A stretch of 64,000 bases of DNA from Leptidea sinapis (taxonomy: Eukaryota > Arthropoda > Insecta > Lepidoptera > Pieridae): contig NC_066287.1 of NCBI RefSeq assembly GCF_905404315.1, positions 6,386,001 through 6,450,000 of the forward strand, given 5' to 3'. Shown here piece after piece: positions 27,201 through 42,200 of this stretch. Under the pieces are notes generated by a model. The model saw only the letters and a list, made by a program, of their open reading frames with translations. It made no database searches and was not told the origin of the DNA. The position numbers and the translations under genes are program-made. The first letter of the stretch is position 1; each line of letters opens with the position of its first letter.

Positions 27201-30200
27201 GGCACGAGACCCAGGCGGAATTAACACGAAAGAAAACTTAAATCATTTGTATAATTATGGATTTCCGCAAAGTAACGCCTACTTCAATATTTTTTTTTTA
27301 TAAAAAATTAAACCATTTCTTAATTCATGTTCTGTTCCGAGTTGAAGGATGTACTGACGTAAAGGCACATGAGATATCAGACTAAGAAACAAAAGAGAGA
27401 GAGTACGTAATGAGGCTAAAAGAAAAGAGGGAAACCATTGGTTTTCGTTTGCTGTATGTGAACTAGGCCTTACGTGCCAGAGTGACGAGTGCAGTGTTAT
27501 GTGATCGGAATTCTATCGCGTTACTTCGGCCGTCTTGTGTTGCGTTAAGTTCATTGACACTGTTGCAAATTGATGATTTCGTTTAACATAAGGTGAACCA
27601 TCTGCAAACTGTTGAAATCAGCCAAAGACATCTGACGTCATACTATCGTCAGGTGCAGACAGACACTTGTAATGAATCAGCAGTCTGTTAACGTTATTTT
27701 CCTGCGGTTTGGAGGGCACTACTCGGTTGGGTCGAGTTAGTAAGTCTTTTGTTGGGCGATGTATATGCTTCTACAATATGATCCCAGAAAATGTACAAAA
27801 CAAATGTGTTACGAAATTTAAAAGAATTGTTAAAAAACGTTTGTGTGGGAAAGGTTATTACAGCATAAACGATTTTCTTAATGACACCACGGACTGGGAA
27901 TAAAGCGAACACCCTCAGGCTCTTTAATTATAAATGTTAATTGTACGATATCACATTGTAATCCATATTTTATTAAAAAAAAAAGCCCGCTGAGTTTCTT
28001 GCGCCCATTCTTCTCAGGTCTGAGGCAGTCTCTTTTGAATGTGTGGTAGTTTTTGACGTTCAATAAGTGATTTTAAATCCTATTTTGAATAAAAATATTT
28101 GAATTTGAATTAGAACTGTATCAGGCAGGGCAGTGGTATCTGTTAGGGCAGTGGAGTCCTCGAATGGCGACCACGTACCGGAAGATGTGGTGGTGGTATG
28201 CCTTCCAAAAGATGGACCGATGATATGATAAAGATCGCTAGAATAGGTTGGATAATGCCATCAGCGCCGTGGTGATCGTTGGGGAGGCCTTTGTCCAGCA
28301 GTGGACGTCTTCCATCTGAAATTATGTGAAATGCGATGCCGCTCAGAGTTCAATCAAGAATCCTGGGCGATATTGCACTATAATGGACATGGCGTAGACA
28401 TAGACTGATGAGTGACTTTTCCCCTAAAAAGATCTTGGCAAATGGAACTCCATATTGTCTGCCGACACCTCTTAGATATTAGGCGGGATTGTATGTATGT
28501 GTATTCTGAAGTAACTCTCCATCGGCCAACAAAATAAGAGTTTTTCTTTACGTGTCAAGTTATATATGTCGTTTTACGGTTGTTTTCAATAACCTATCTA
28601 TCCTTATTTTAACTTACTATAGGTAGACAAAACTATCCTTTTATACTTACTTAAATTTCAATAACCTATCGACATAAAGCATTGGACTATAACTATATTG
28701 GACATAACTGTGGATGGATAAGATCTTGTCATTAAACGGTGACAGCAATATATCCGTAACTAGAGATACGTTATTGAAAACGGTTAATTTGTTACCATAA
28801 CGTGGACATTGCACGTTCACAAAGATCGGCTCCTAACGAGGTACCTCCTTTTCGGCTTTATGAATCAAATTAAAGGGTTTTGCTGAGCAGAATACGAAAA
28901 AAAAATTAAAAAAGGTTATCTTAAATATTGTATTATAAAAAATACATGTGCGCCTGCATTAAAAGGCAGAAAGGGGAATTAAATTTAATAATTAGTTTCT
29001 GTCGCCTCATAAACTATGAGAAACGATTTCGAAAATTCTTTCACCAGTTGGTAGGTAGCCAATTCTGTATCAATATGGGTTTGCAATACTTTGATATTAA
29101 GGAGTTCGGCAATTTCTACTTCTTAAAGTAGTAAATTGAGCACGAAGGCGTCGGGGTGAGCGACTTGTGTTGCATAAAATCTTTTTTTTTTTCATTTTGT
29201 TTTGTGACTTTGGACCTCACTTCCTAATTCTCAGTACTCCTAAATCAACTCGAACCAAAAGTTATTTATTCATGAAGGTAAAATAAAGGTTTTCAGCCAC
29301 TTAAATCTCTTACGTCCGTTTCCAATAACGTATCTCTAGTTACGGATACATTGCTATCACCGTTTAATGACAAGATCTTATCTAGCCATAGTTATATCCA
29401 ATATAGTTATAGTCCAATGCTTTATGTCGACGGCCGTTAACCAATTCACACCGTGTCGCAAATGAAACAATAACGTCGATATCATTTAAACAAAACCGCA
29501 ATTACATTATCAAACGATGTATGAAGTATTTTCCTGAAAGCACATTAGATAACAGTTATTGTCATACTTGAGTACATGTTATTGTTATGCTGTTATTAAT
29601 CTGGTAGCGAGGAATTCTGTCTCAACAGTATTGCTACTACGACAAATGCACAATTACTGTCTATCTTTGTGTGTACGATTGTTTGTTCTCATATTGCTTG
29701 ATAAAACCGGTGTGAGATTTAGTACAAATGACAGCTGAAGTACGAATAATCCCGTCTAATATTATAAATGTGAATGTCAGTTTGTTTGTAACGCTTTCAC
29801 GCCTAAACCACTCAGCAGATTTTCAAGAAATTTAGTACAGAGATAGACAAGAGCTTGGGAAAGGACATAGGCTACATTTTATAGCGAATAAAAGGCTTCA
29901 TCATTATCATCATTTGCCGGAAGATGTCCACTGCTGGACAAAGGCCTCCCCCAAATATTTCCACGACGATCAGTCCTGCTTAATAAAAGGCTTATTGGGG
30001 TTGAAATAGGTGGTGGAAATTTGTGTGAAAGTTGGCCATCATCGAAGATAACATGAAAATTTGTATTTAGGCACTTGATAAGAAATAAATAAATATTTGT
30101 TGTAGCGTTTTTAAAATTAAGACCTGTGTGGGGAAGTAAAAAGGGGGATGATAGTTCTAGTCCTAATTTATATAAATCCAGTGTCCGGATGTTTGTTTCC

Positions 30201-33200
30201 AATGAAATTCTAAAATAATGAACGAATTTTAATGGGAATTACTTCAAGGAGTGCAGTTTAGTCCAACTTAAGAGTTTTTATTTCTATTTGGGACCTATAA
30301 TTATTTTTATTTCCAATATTTGTTTTGTGTGGACGTATTTTCAATGAGAGAATTTATCGACGCACTGTTTGACAGTATTGTTCTGCTGTGAAACAATTTC
30401 ATTATAGTAACAGGGATTATATTTTACGAAATAATTCTTGATGTTATGAAATATTATTCACAAATTCATAAAAAAACAGTATTTTTATTATTATGCACAG
30501 ATCAACGTCTGTCGGGTCAGCTATTTATATATATAAGAGATTTCCACCTATGAATTGACTCATCACGATATCTCTCTACTATAAGGCGTAGAGACTTGAA
30601 ATTTGGTAGAAATATTTCTTTGTTTTTTATGAAAATGTCTGTCGGCTCAGCTTGTATGAAATAAAACTTTTTTTGCTCTATATTCAACTAATCAAGAATA
30701 TATATATTTTCGAAACTTTATTATCAATCTGTTCTTAAGCCTTAGATTAACTAAATATGAGGTCCTGGTACATTACTTCAGGATTACATCTGATTTACAT
30801 TGATATATCAAACACAGAGTTTATCATATAAATGTTTTTTATCAAATCTTTTGAAAAACACATTTGTTATCAACATTTTCTGTGATCATGTTGTAAAAGC
30901 ATAATATGCTAAGGTATATATATTACATTATCAAGAATATATTATATTACATATTGATTAAACATTTGATTAACAGCTATAGGTATTTATGTCCATCCGG
31001 TACGAACGAAGAATGTCAAAGGTGATAGTCATAATCACGTCGTTAGGACATAATATGTAGACATGCGTTGTATTGAAACAGATTACTATCTCTTCTTAGC
31101 TTATGTTCGCCTGGTACCCATACAAACGTTAGCGTTAACCAATAAAGCGTTACATATCTGAGAGTGGCGGCTCAGTATCATTCAAAACTCACAAAAAAAA
31201 GAGAGTGTGCGGATATAAGAGTCCGCTAAACTTTTTTTTACAAGACACCGATATAATATTATGTAAGATTTTGTTAAAGATTTTTAAGTATTGAGATCCT
31301 CAAAAATACAAAGGAATTAATACACGACGCCCCCTATAGCCCAGTGGTTAGTGACCCTGCGTACTGAGCCAGAGGTCCCGGGTTCGAATCCCGGTAGGTG
31401 CAAACATTTATATGGTGAATATGAATGTTTGTTTCCGAGTCATGGATGTTCATAAGTATTTATGTATGTTTAAGTAAGTATATCTTATGTCTTTAAACAA
31501 GCAATTCTTGTATATATATATATATTACATATTGATAAGCGAGATTCAGATTATATATATATATATAATCTGAATCTCGGAAACGGCTCCAACGATTTTC
31601 ATAAAATTAAGTATGCAGGGGATTTCGGGGGTGATAAATCGATCTAGCTAGGTTTCAATTTAAAAAAAATGGTTTTATCCATGTTTCAATGAGAAACAGC
31701 TACAATAACATTAGAATACAAAGGTAAATTTCGCCACTATATACAAGACTATTATAGCTCAGATGGGACATTGGGTGATCCGGAAAGCAGAAGACCCCGG
31801 TTCGAATCCATATGTCGTATTAGTTTTTTTTTTTGTTCAAGTTTTGTACATTCTTAAAAATCTTAAAAATATTTGTATTAAATATATCGTTGTCTTCTAC
31901 CCACAGGCTATGCCTAGTTTGGGGCAAGATAATTTGTGAAAAAGTGTGTCAACATTTATTTATTTATTATTACCTGTTAGTTGAACAATATTTTTATCAA
32001 TATGGAGTAGGTTAGACTCCGGCAGTGTCTTGAGCGGTGAGCGAAAATAAAAATTGAACAGTCGCGTTGCGTAAATTGATATAAAGTAGCGCGAACGCAG
32101 ATTGTATACAGACTGCGCCCAGTCCTAGAATATTTAATGACACCGCTTAAGACTCTTGTTCAACTATATTTTTATCAATGTGTAGTAGGTATAGACCCTG
32201 GCAGCAGTGTCTTGAGCGGTGAGCTCAGTACTAGCATATTTAAGCACACCACTCAAGACTAGAGGCACTCAGAGAGGTTAACATGTTTTCCATTCGCATT
32301 TAATTGTTTTGTTTTCCTTTTTAGATTTACCCCTTACAGCAGTTCTTGAATGCAGCGCAAATAAATATAACTCTGGTGTTACCCTTGGTTCTATCGTTCA
32401 CTGCAGAGCTGATAGTATCATTTCAAAGAGTACAAGAGTTTATGGTTTTGGGTGAGTGTGTCATCACCTTTATTTCTATTCTAGCTGTGCATTCACTCGG
32501 TCAGTTTTGACTGTATAATTATTTGTTTAATGTTAATAATCTACCAAAACTTACTTCACAATTTTTTATATGAACAATTATTGAAAAACCCAAAAATTCT
32601 GAACGGCACTACAATTGCGCTCGTCACTTTGAGACATAAGATGTTAAGTCTCATTTGCCCAGTAATTTCACTAGCGCTTCTTTGCTGAAAAACACAACGT
32701 TCTCATTCATGTTGACGTCATGCATTACAAAAATTTATCGTCTTACGTAATGTTAGCTGCGATTATATCGTCTGGAATATTAAATACTTGTATTTCTGTG
32801 TTTTATTAGAGCTGATACACTTTGAAGTGGCGCCCAATTGTCTGTTTCCTTTTGAGTGTTAAGGTCAATATCCACTGCTGCATGTCGTAAACTCAGATCT
32901 AAGAAGAACGGGCGCAAGAGACTAAGCGCAAACTCATTTTTTCATTAAAATATGGTTACAATGTAATATCGCACATTAAACATTCATAATTAAATAGCCT
33001 GAGGGTGTTCGCTCTATTAGTAATCTGTGGTATCATTAGGAAAATCATTTATGTAATAGTAACTTTTACCACACAAACGTTTTTCAACAATTCTTTTAAA
33101 ATTTTCTAGCTAGTTCTAGTTTCTAGCAAATTCTTTTATGTCCTACTGTACATAACATTATCAAGAATATTTTGAGATCCAACAGTCAAAATTTTAATTT

Positions 33201-36200
33201 CTATAAATTTTTCTTTTAAAGATTCTTTGATTTTAACTTAATATGACATACACAAATAAAATTTGAAAACTAAATTTTATGGACTCGAACCCACGATCTC
33301 TGCCGTTCCGTGCCAGTGCTCTGCCAACTGAGCTAACCGTTCGAGTGACGTCATAAAATCTTGTATGCTTTGTTCAATTCTCAGGATGTGGCTTCATCTA
33401 CAGGATCTACTTTACAGTTGACAACCTGCTCAACCCCAATATTTGTATATTAGGAGATTGAGTTGAGATGTCACTCTTGTAAATCTAAACAATTTATGTT
33501 TTTAAACTGATTACCCACACTTCTAGGAATAATACACAAATAAAATTTGAAAACAAAATTTTATGAACGATAGTCGTGGTTTCGAGTCCCGAATTATCAC
33601 TTTAAAAACATAACTAATTGTTAATATGACATTTTTAGCTATAAGGGCACAGACACACTTTGAGCTTCACAAGTTTGTTTTATGATAATTATTATAATAT
33701 CTATATGTCACATATTTGTATGCTAGATAACGGGCATGACTTGGTGAGCTAAAATGTATTTAAATAATGTATCTATAATGTATTACCCTAGTCAACAAAT
33801 AAAGATCTTACTTACTTACTTACATGCTTTGATAGACATTGATTTCAGAGTTACCCAAGTTGTCTATGAGTATTCACAGACTATGGTATTCTAGAAGCCG
33901 TCTCAATACGTAATCTATGTTCAAGTGTGTTATTGTAACGTAACTGGGCACTATAGAGACAACAAAACACTCGATCCTAGCTTACCTACGGTCTGTGACA
34001 CGTATTGGATAACAAGCTTACAAATTGTGTCTTTATTGGACGTAATTCCAGAAAAACGTTTCAAACCACAATCATGTTGAAATCGAGTTAAGAACACAAA
34101 ACTAGTCACGTGATTCATATAACGCACTGACAAAAATGGCAGCCCTACTTTCACTCTTTAAATAACATGACTTAGTAACCTAACCCACATGTATGGAATA
34201 CACTGGAACCCGCTTTAAATAAAGGAGTTGATTAATATACACTCGTCATTTTGAAATCTAAAAAGGATGCACCATCATGCCAAAAAAATAAGAATAATGG
34301 AATACACTAATATTTATTAAACCATAAACACGAATTCCTTAAGATGTGATGTTTGTGGCTTGAAACGTTTTTCAGGAACTACATCCAATCTACTATGTGC
34401 TATTGCTACTTGCCCCCATTAACCAGTATTTTGATAGGAATAAAAATTACTTCAGTCAAGTGAACTTAAGTGAAACTTTTATTACATCATCTCAAACTTT
34501 TTCGTATGTGTGTTGCATGTCGCGTGACGGTCGGGATGCGCCTATAGTTCGCAGCAGCTGACCGTGTAGTGTATATATAGACTATTACTCATATCATTCC
34601 AATTTTCCAAGTATTAAGATTGATAAAGCGATTTTTATACCCTTAATGGAATATTATTCCAAAAATTTTTAGTTTAATGTCTATAATGTAAAAAGAAGTT
34701 TTACTTTTACCGTGGTTTTAAAAATCCACACAATCCTTTATTTCATTTCTTACCTTATTTTAAAATGTAAGTTGTAGGTGTATTGATGAAGTTAAATAGT
34801 TAAATAAACTCATGTTGTTTAACATTGAACACTTAAATTCGCGATAATTATCTAGTAAATTTATAAATATAAATCACTCATATAATATAATCCTTGTTTT
34901 GTAACTTTCCTCGTAGCTAAATTAAAACTAATTCAGATTTCTTCTTAGTATTGTCAAATATTACCAGTGGGATTATTTAGCACAGAATGCCGGCTAGATT
35001 ATGGGTACCACAGCGGCGCCTACTTCTGCCGTGAAGCAGTAATGTGTGAGCATTACTGTATTTCGGTCTGACGGGTGCCGTAGCTAGTGAAATTTTTGGG
35101 CAAATGAGACTTAACATCTTATGTCTCCAGGTGACGAGCGTAATTGTAGTGCCCCTCAGAATTTTTGGGTGTTTCAAGATCCTGATCGGCACTGCATTGT
35201 AATGGGCAGGGCGTTACATCTACCACCAACTGAACGTCATGATCGTCTTGTCCCTTATTGTTATAAAAAAAATGTAAAAAAAATCAAATAATCAATCAAA
35301 ACTAAATCACCTCATTCATGTAGGTCAAGGAAATTACTTAAGAATATCAAAACTTTTCTTTTCTTTGTAAATTTACTACCACTTAGGAAGAGATTCAGAA
35401 TTAATGAGAAGAGATAATATAAATTCTAATTGAACAATAAAATTATGAAAAGAAACCTGATATTTTTAGGAGTAGAAATACATAATTTAAAAAAAACGCA
35501 GCCTTAGAGATGTGGAATACAATATTATTAGTCTAAAAAAATCAAAATCACTTTGTTCATGTAGGTCACGAAAATGACACTTATGTCTAAAAAATATTTT
35601 TCTTATTGGATCTACCACTACTTCGTAAAGGGTTGAGCTAATGAGAAGAAGTAGCAAGAAACTAATTGCCACTCTTTTATATCAAGATGTACATTTCCAT
35701 CGATTTACAAATCATTTCAATTACAATATTATATGCAAAAGTGATGCAACAAACATACTCAAACGTCAAATAGTCAATGCCTTACACGAGTAAGTCAAAA
35801 AAATGAATGTAAATTAATACAAAAGTTATTGAGTACAGTAGCTGCATTATCCACACACGCCGTAAATAAATAAAGGTATTCTGTTAGCATTTTATAAGAG
35901 ATTATAAATAAAAAAAATATATAAAACGAAATAGAGCTGTTTAACCTGATTCCTTCCGCCCAATTCCACCTTCGCACGACACGCCACAAGTTAGGATATC
36001 ATACCCACCATCTGGATCTCCACAGTGCGGTTTTCAAGGAGCTTTCTTCCACGTACTACAAAGCTGTGGAATGAGCTTCCTTATGCGGTGTTACCGAGAC
36101 GATACGACATAGGTACCTTCAAAAAAGCGCATACTCATTCCTTAAAGGCCGGCAACGCTCCTGTGAATCCTCTGGTGTTGCAAGAGATTGTGGGCGGCGG

Positions 36201-39200
36201 TGATCACTTAACACCAGGCGACCCGTATGCTCGTTTGTCCTCCTATTCCATAAAAAAAAAATCGAAAACATCCACCGTTTACAATAAATAAAAAATGTGA
36301 AGCATTGCGAATAGTTGGCAAGGAAAACACATCGCCATATTACAATACTGACGCCAACTGAATATGTATTGTATTTTTATTTCAGAGGATCGCACAGACT
36401 TGAAGGCGCTGACACTCGCGCCAACTTCAAGTATCTTTAGTAGCGTCACTAAGAAAATCAAGAAAACCAAGAAAGCAGAGATCCGACCGATATCATACTT
36501 AGAAAAATCTGAAATAAGCAATGGATTTTCCAACGGTAAAGTCAAAATCAGATTTTTCCACCCGATGCCAAACCACTGAAGCAATGTGTATATCAATACG
36601 GCTATTATTGAGTTTCCAATTGCAATTCGCGTCTACCAAATGTGGTTTGGCATTGAGTTGTGTATTTTTTATAACTGTTAATGATAATTCTTTTACATAT
36701 TAGCGTTCAATTGCATAAATATAAATGAGTTGAGACATATACGGCCTTACAAATAAATAAACTGAGAATAAATTAAGAAAATGCAAAATGTTGAGTATAT
36801 CGCGGACAACACTGACAATGTTGTCAATACAGTGGTAATTCTGAAGATTTCCGAATAGACCAATCATAAAAGGCATAAAAGGCATTTATTTTCACAAAAT
36901 TGATTCCTTTAGAATTATTTTTGATGTCATTTCTAATAACTACTAGATACTACTATCGCTTCGGAAACAAATGGCGGCAAACTCTCCCAGCATTATTTTT
37001 TTGCGCTGTTTTCAATAAAATATACAATATTGTACAGTCATTTCTATCGCTATAAAATAATCTCAATCTAGTCCCAGGCTGTCCAATCATTTAGATATTC
37101 AGTAGTGGACTAATAGGATTTACGACAGAGACATTTTTTATAAAACATTTAAATTTATTTATAGATAATGCCTGAACAGTGGCTGGGACTTTATTATAGA
37201 AGTGTATACATTTACCCATAAGCAAAATGTCTAGTTGTAAACATTGCATATTCTTGGTATAACTTTATACCAAGTTTAATTGTATGGCCCTTACGGCCGT
37301 CCCCAATATACTATCTACAGATAGAGATAAATGACTACCGTCTACTGTCAGTAAATAGCTGTCAATAATCTGAAGCTGTCCCAATATACCCGATAAGTCA
37401 TTCTTATCGCCTTATATTGGGACGCGTGGGACTTTTATCACTGGTAAGCTATACGTCCTCCCATTGACAGACAGCGTGTACGGATAAGGTGAGTGACCGT
37501 CGATAAGTTTATTGGTACAGGAAAGTCAACGATAGTTACGATTTTTATCTTAAGTAGGCCACAACCGGAGATAGACCGAATATTGGGAACGGCCGAAAAA
37601 GTCTCTGGATCTAAATTTAATCATTAACTTTTTTTTAGGTTTTCCTCCAAAACGGTACTCTCGTAGAAGTTTGTCGCTACCCGGAGATACTATTGTTGAG
37701 CTACGTGATGTGTCATCTAGCTGGACCGGGGATCCAAACTTTTTGGCTCTGAAAAATATCTCGTTGCGTATTCGTAAAGGAAAGTTATGCGCTATCATTG
37801 GAGCTGTAGGTTCTGGAAAGGTAACGTTATAATTATATCTTATATCTTTAAACGAGCAATTCTTGTATATATATATATATAATCTGAATCTCGGAAACGG
37901 CTCCAACGATTTTCATAAAATTAAGTATGCAGGGGATTTCGGGGGTGATAAATCGATCTAACTAGGTTTCAATTTAAAAAAAAATGGTTTTATCCATGTT
38001 TGAATGAGAAACAGCTACAATAACATTAGAATACAAAGGTAAATTTCCCCACTATATACAAGACTACTATAGCTCAGATGGGACATTGGGTGATCCGGAA
38101 AGCAGAAGACCCCGGTTCGAATCCAGATGTCCTATTAGTTTTTTTTTGTTCAAGTTTTGTACATTCTTGAAAATCCGAGCAAGACTCGGTCGTCCGGATA
38201 TTTTATCTATATATATAAAAATGAATTGCTGTTCGTTAGTCTCGCTAAAACTCGAGAACGGCTGGACCGATTTGGCTAATTTTGGTCTTGAATTATTTGT
38301 GGAAGTACAGGGAAGGTTTGAATAAATAGGAAAATGCTCGGAATTAAATAAAAACAAAAATTTCTTTTTCCTTTGATGTGTACATACATAATTTTTATGA
38401 GAGAATTTATTGACGCACGGTTTGACAGTTCTGCTGTGAAACAATTTCATTACGACAGCAGGGTGCATATTTTACGAAGTAATTTTTTATGTTATGATAT
38501 ATTATTGACAAATTCATATAAAAACATTTTTTTATTTATTATATACAGAACAAAGTCTGTCGGGTCAGCTAGTTGTTAATAAAATATTTCACATATTATT
38601 GTTACAAACCTTTATTTATTTGGTGTAGGTTGGTTCCATTTATACTGAATACAATATAATATATGGCGCAGACTCCATTGCGTTTGATATCTCCAGACAT
38701 GGATGTTAAGTCTTAGATATTGCTTGAAAGCTACTGCTTGGTAGCAAAATACCTCTGTGGTACTGATATACTTTGCTAAAATATTATGATATTTTGCTAC
38801 CAGCAAAAAATGCTCGCACACCATCCTAAAGGGCTGGCAATGTTACTGTTATTCCTGTGGTTTTACTAATGAATGTGGACGATGGTGATCCCTTAAGGCG
38901 AAGAGTAAGCAGAAAACACGCAAACATGGTGTTTTTAGACAAGTTTTGTGGTGAAAGTATAGCATTTCAAGCTATGAACACTACTTAATCCTGTTACCCA
39001 TATCCTTAAGTCTTATTTGTAGGTTACTAATGCTTGCTGTTGGTTATAGTTAACACTGCCAAGCCTTTTTGAACTACCACTTTTCTTTGAAGTTAAACAA
39101 GTTTTTTGTCATGGCGTGACGCATGTTTTTGGTACTTCTCTCAGAAAAGTTAATCTTATAGCTTGTACTTTTTTGTGTAGGTCCATTTATTCAGATTAGT

Positions 39201-42200
39201 AGTGAATAACGAGGATTGTAAGCATATAAACTGTTTTCCATCCAAGAATTTTGAAAATATTGGCTTTGTTGAATAGATGGCGGGCCGGCAGCCGTGAACT
39301 CATATCGCTCAAGGTCGCTGGCATTTAGTGTCGCCTTAACGTCCCATAACAACCCTTAGCACTCGTTTGTCTCTTCCAAAAAAATATCATATATATAACA
39401 TAGGTGTACCCAGATGGAAAACTACGCTTATTTTGTTTGGGAATGATCAACGATAGTTCGCTGTGTTTTATTATCTACTAGCTAACCCGATAGACGTTGT
39501 TCTGTAGATAGTAAAAATAAAATACTGTTTTATAGGAATTTGACAATAATATTTCAAAACACTTTTACAATTAAATTGTTTCACAGCAGAACTGTCAAAT
39601 AGTGCGTCAATACATTCTCTCATAGAAAATATGTCCATACAAAAAAAAATATTGGAATCAAAAATAATTATGGGTTTCAAATCGAAATAAAAACTATCCT
39701 ATCTGTCAAGTTGGACTAAACTGCACTCGATGGAGTAATCCCCATTTAAATCCGTTCATTAGTTTAGGAGTCCATCGCGGACAAACAACGTGTCACGTAA
39801 TTTATATGTATTAAGATTAGATCTTGGAACAATTGGCACATAATGAATGCTAAAGCTACGTATTTAAAATATTATAGAGTCTCTTACTGTTAGATAACCG
39901 ATAAAAACAGGCCAGGAATATTAGTTTAGTGTGCGAGATAAGCTACGTCTTATACTCGCGGTTTGTATGACAAGTCCTTTTTTTTATGGAATAGGAGGAC
40001 AAACGAGCGTACGGGTCACCTGGTGTTAAGTGATCACCGCCGCTCACATTCTCTTGCAACACCAGAGGAATCACAAGAGCGTTGCCGGCCTTTAAGGAAG
40101 GTGTACGCCTTGGAGGACCGCCACACATCCAGATGGTGGGGATGATATCCTAACTTGTGGCGTGTCGTGCAAAGGTGGAAGTCTTTGTGTTAGTATGCGT
40201 GAATTGCTCAAAACAGAGGCCAGTTCTAAACCCAAATTTTCGACGTTTTCACAGCTGTCATAGTCTATCTAGACGTATAAATGATCTAAGAGAGAAACAT
40301 CCGACGCCGTGTGAACGTAACATGGTTGTGGCTAATTATATGTATCTTAACAAGTTATAATAATGTAGTTGTTACAAAGTTATTTAAAGTTAATTAGCAA
40401 ATTTTGTGTTCTAATTCTTCGCAAGTAGTTATAACAGATAACGGGTCAAAATTTTAAAACCATTCCGTAAAAAGTTTTACTTAAACAATGTGGAATGACT
40501 TTCTTTTTTTTCAGTCTTCCATTTTGCAATTACTGCTCAAGGAGTTACCGGCTGCAACCGGCACTGTATCTGTGTACGGTAGCGTTTCGTACGCTTGCCA
40601 GGAGGCGTGGCTTTTCCCCAGCACAGTGCGAGAGAATATTCTTTTCGGCTTACCCTATGACGTGGACAAATATAAGAAGGTAAGTTGTATATATATATAT
40701 ATATATATACTACCTGACCAACCTTAACATTTAGGGGGATGAAAAATAGATGTTGTCCGATTCTGATCCGATGAATCGTAGACATTTTATATACATCTGC
40801 AAAACAGGTATCAGAATATTTTTTCAGGTATCCTTAAAAGGAAAATAAACTTCCTAAATATTTATTTGTTTTTATTTTTTATTTATATAATATTGGTTAT
40901 TTAGGTCGTTATCGTATATTAATTATATATTAAATTTTATAGAAATAACTACGGATTAAACTCATATGTGTTAGCTTTAACCAAATATTTTAATTAGATC
41001 ATAACATCGATATATTTTCAAATATTAACTTTTATAAAAAACAGGTGTGCTTGTCATCAAAAGGCTTAAATATAGATTAGTAACTAATGTAATTAGTATT
41101 AGTAGTAAATTCATTATTGTTATTTTTCTAATTTGTTTTTAGCATTTGTTTTTTAGTTTAGTAACGATGTGCATACCTATAATTTAGATATGTTAATAGT
41201 AACACTTATTAATGTTTATCTTATTCGTAAATGTATAATTATGTAGTTGGTAAGCCTTAATAAATAAATAAATAACGCACCTAGGTAGAAAAGTAGGTCC
41301 TTCTCACCCGCGGAATTGTGGCAATAGCGAGTGTTTACTATGTGGCAATGTCCTACTTATATCACGTGGTGCGTATACGATTTTTATTCCTCGTGGATGA
41401 AAAGCTCGCTTTTATTCCCTGGTACGAGGGCCAAAAGTGGCCGATTCTCTCCCGGCAAGACGACTTTTGTCCCTCGTGTCTAAAAAATGCTTTTCATCGA
41501 GGTGGGAAAGAAAGCATGTTATTTAACTTGTAAAATCAAATGAAAGTTATAATAAGGCGTACAAATTTTAGAATATTAAATAATTTATTCAAAATACGAT
41601 TTAAAATCATTTATTGAACGGATAAACTATCACCCATTCGAAATTGTATGCCTCAGACCTGCGAAATCATTTATGTTAATAACCTTTACCACACAAACGT
41701 TTTTTTAACAATTCTTTTAAATTTGGTAATAGGACATTTGTTTTGAACATTTACTGGGATCATGTTGTAAAAGCATAAACATCGTCCAACAAAAGACTTA
41801 TTAACTCGACTTAACCGAGTAGTAGGCATAACAAGTTTATGTTTGTTACTCGTATTAACATTACGATTGTCGCAGTTTCTAATTTGCTTTTGATATATTT
41901 TTTTAATGGAATAGGAGGACAAACGAGCGTACGTCACCTGTTGTTAAGTGATCACCGCCGCCCACAATCTCCTGCAACACTAGAGGAATCACAGGTGCGT
42001 TGCCGGACTTTAAGGAAGGTGTATGCGCTTTTTTTGAAGGTACCCATGTCGTATCGTCCCGGAAACACCGCACAAGGAAGCTCATTCCACAGCTTTGTAC
42101 TACGTAGTGGAAGAAAGCTCTTTGAAAACTGCACTGTGGAGGACCGCCACACATCCAGATGGTGAGGATGATATCCCAACTTGTGGCGTGTCGTGCGAAG

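Noticed and set aside
31328..31400. Candidate tRNA gene with good A and B boxes
   Set aside because: The acceptor stem does not pair and the sequence continues into the shared body of SINE family G, also seen at 18594, 19210 and 25424.
38067..38468. 133-residue minus-strand open frame
   Set aside because: It spans the junction of a family E repeat and a Helitron, neither coding.
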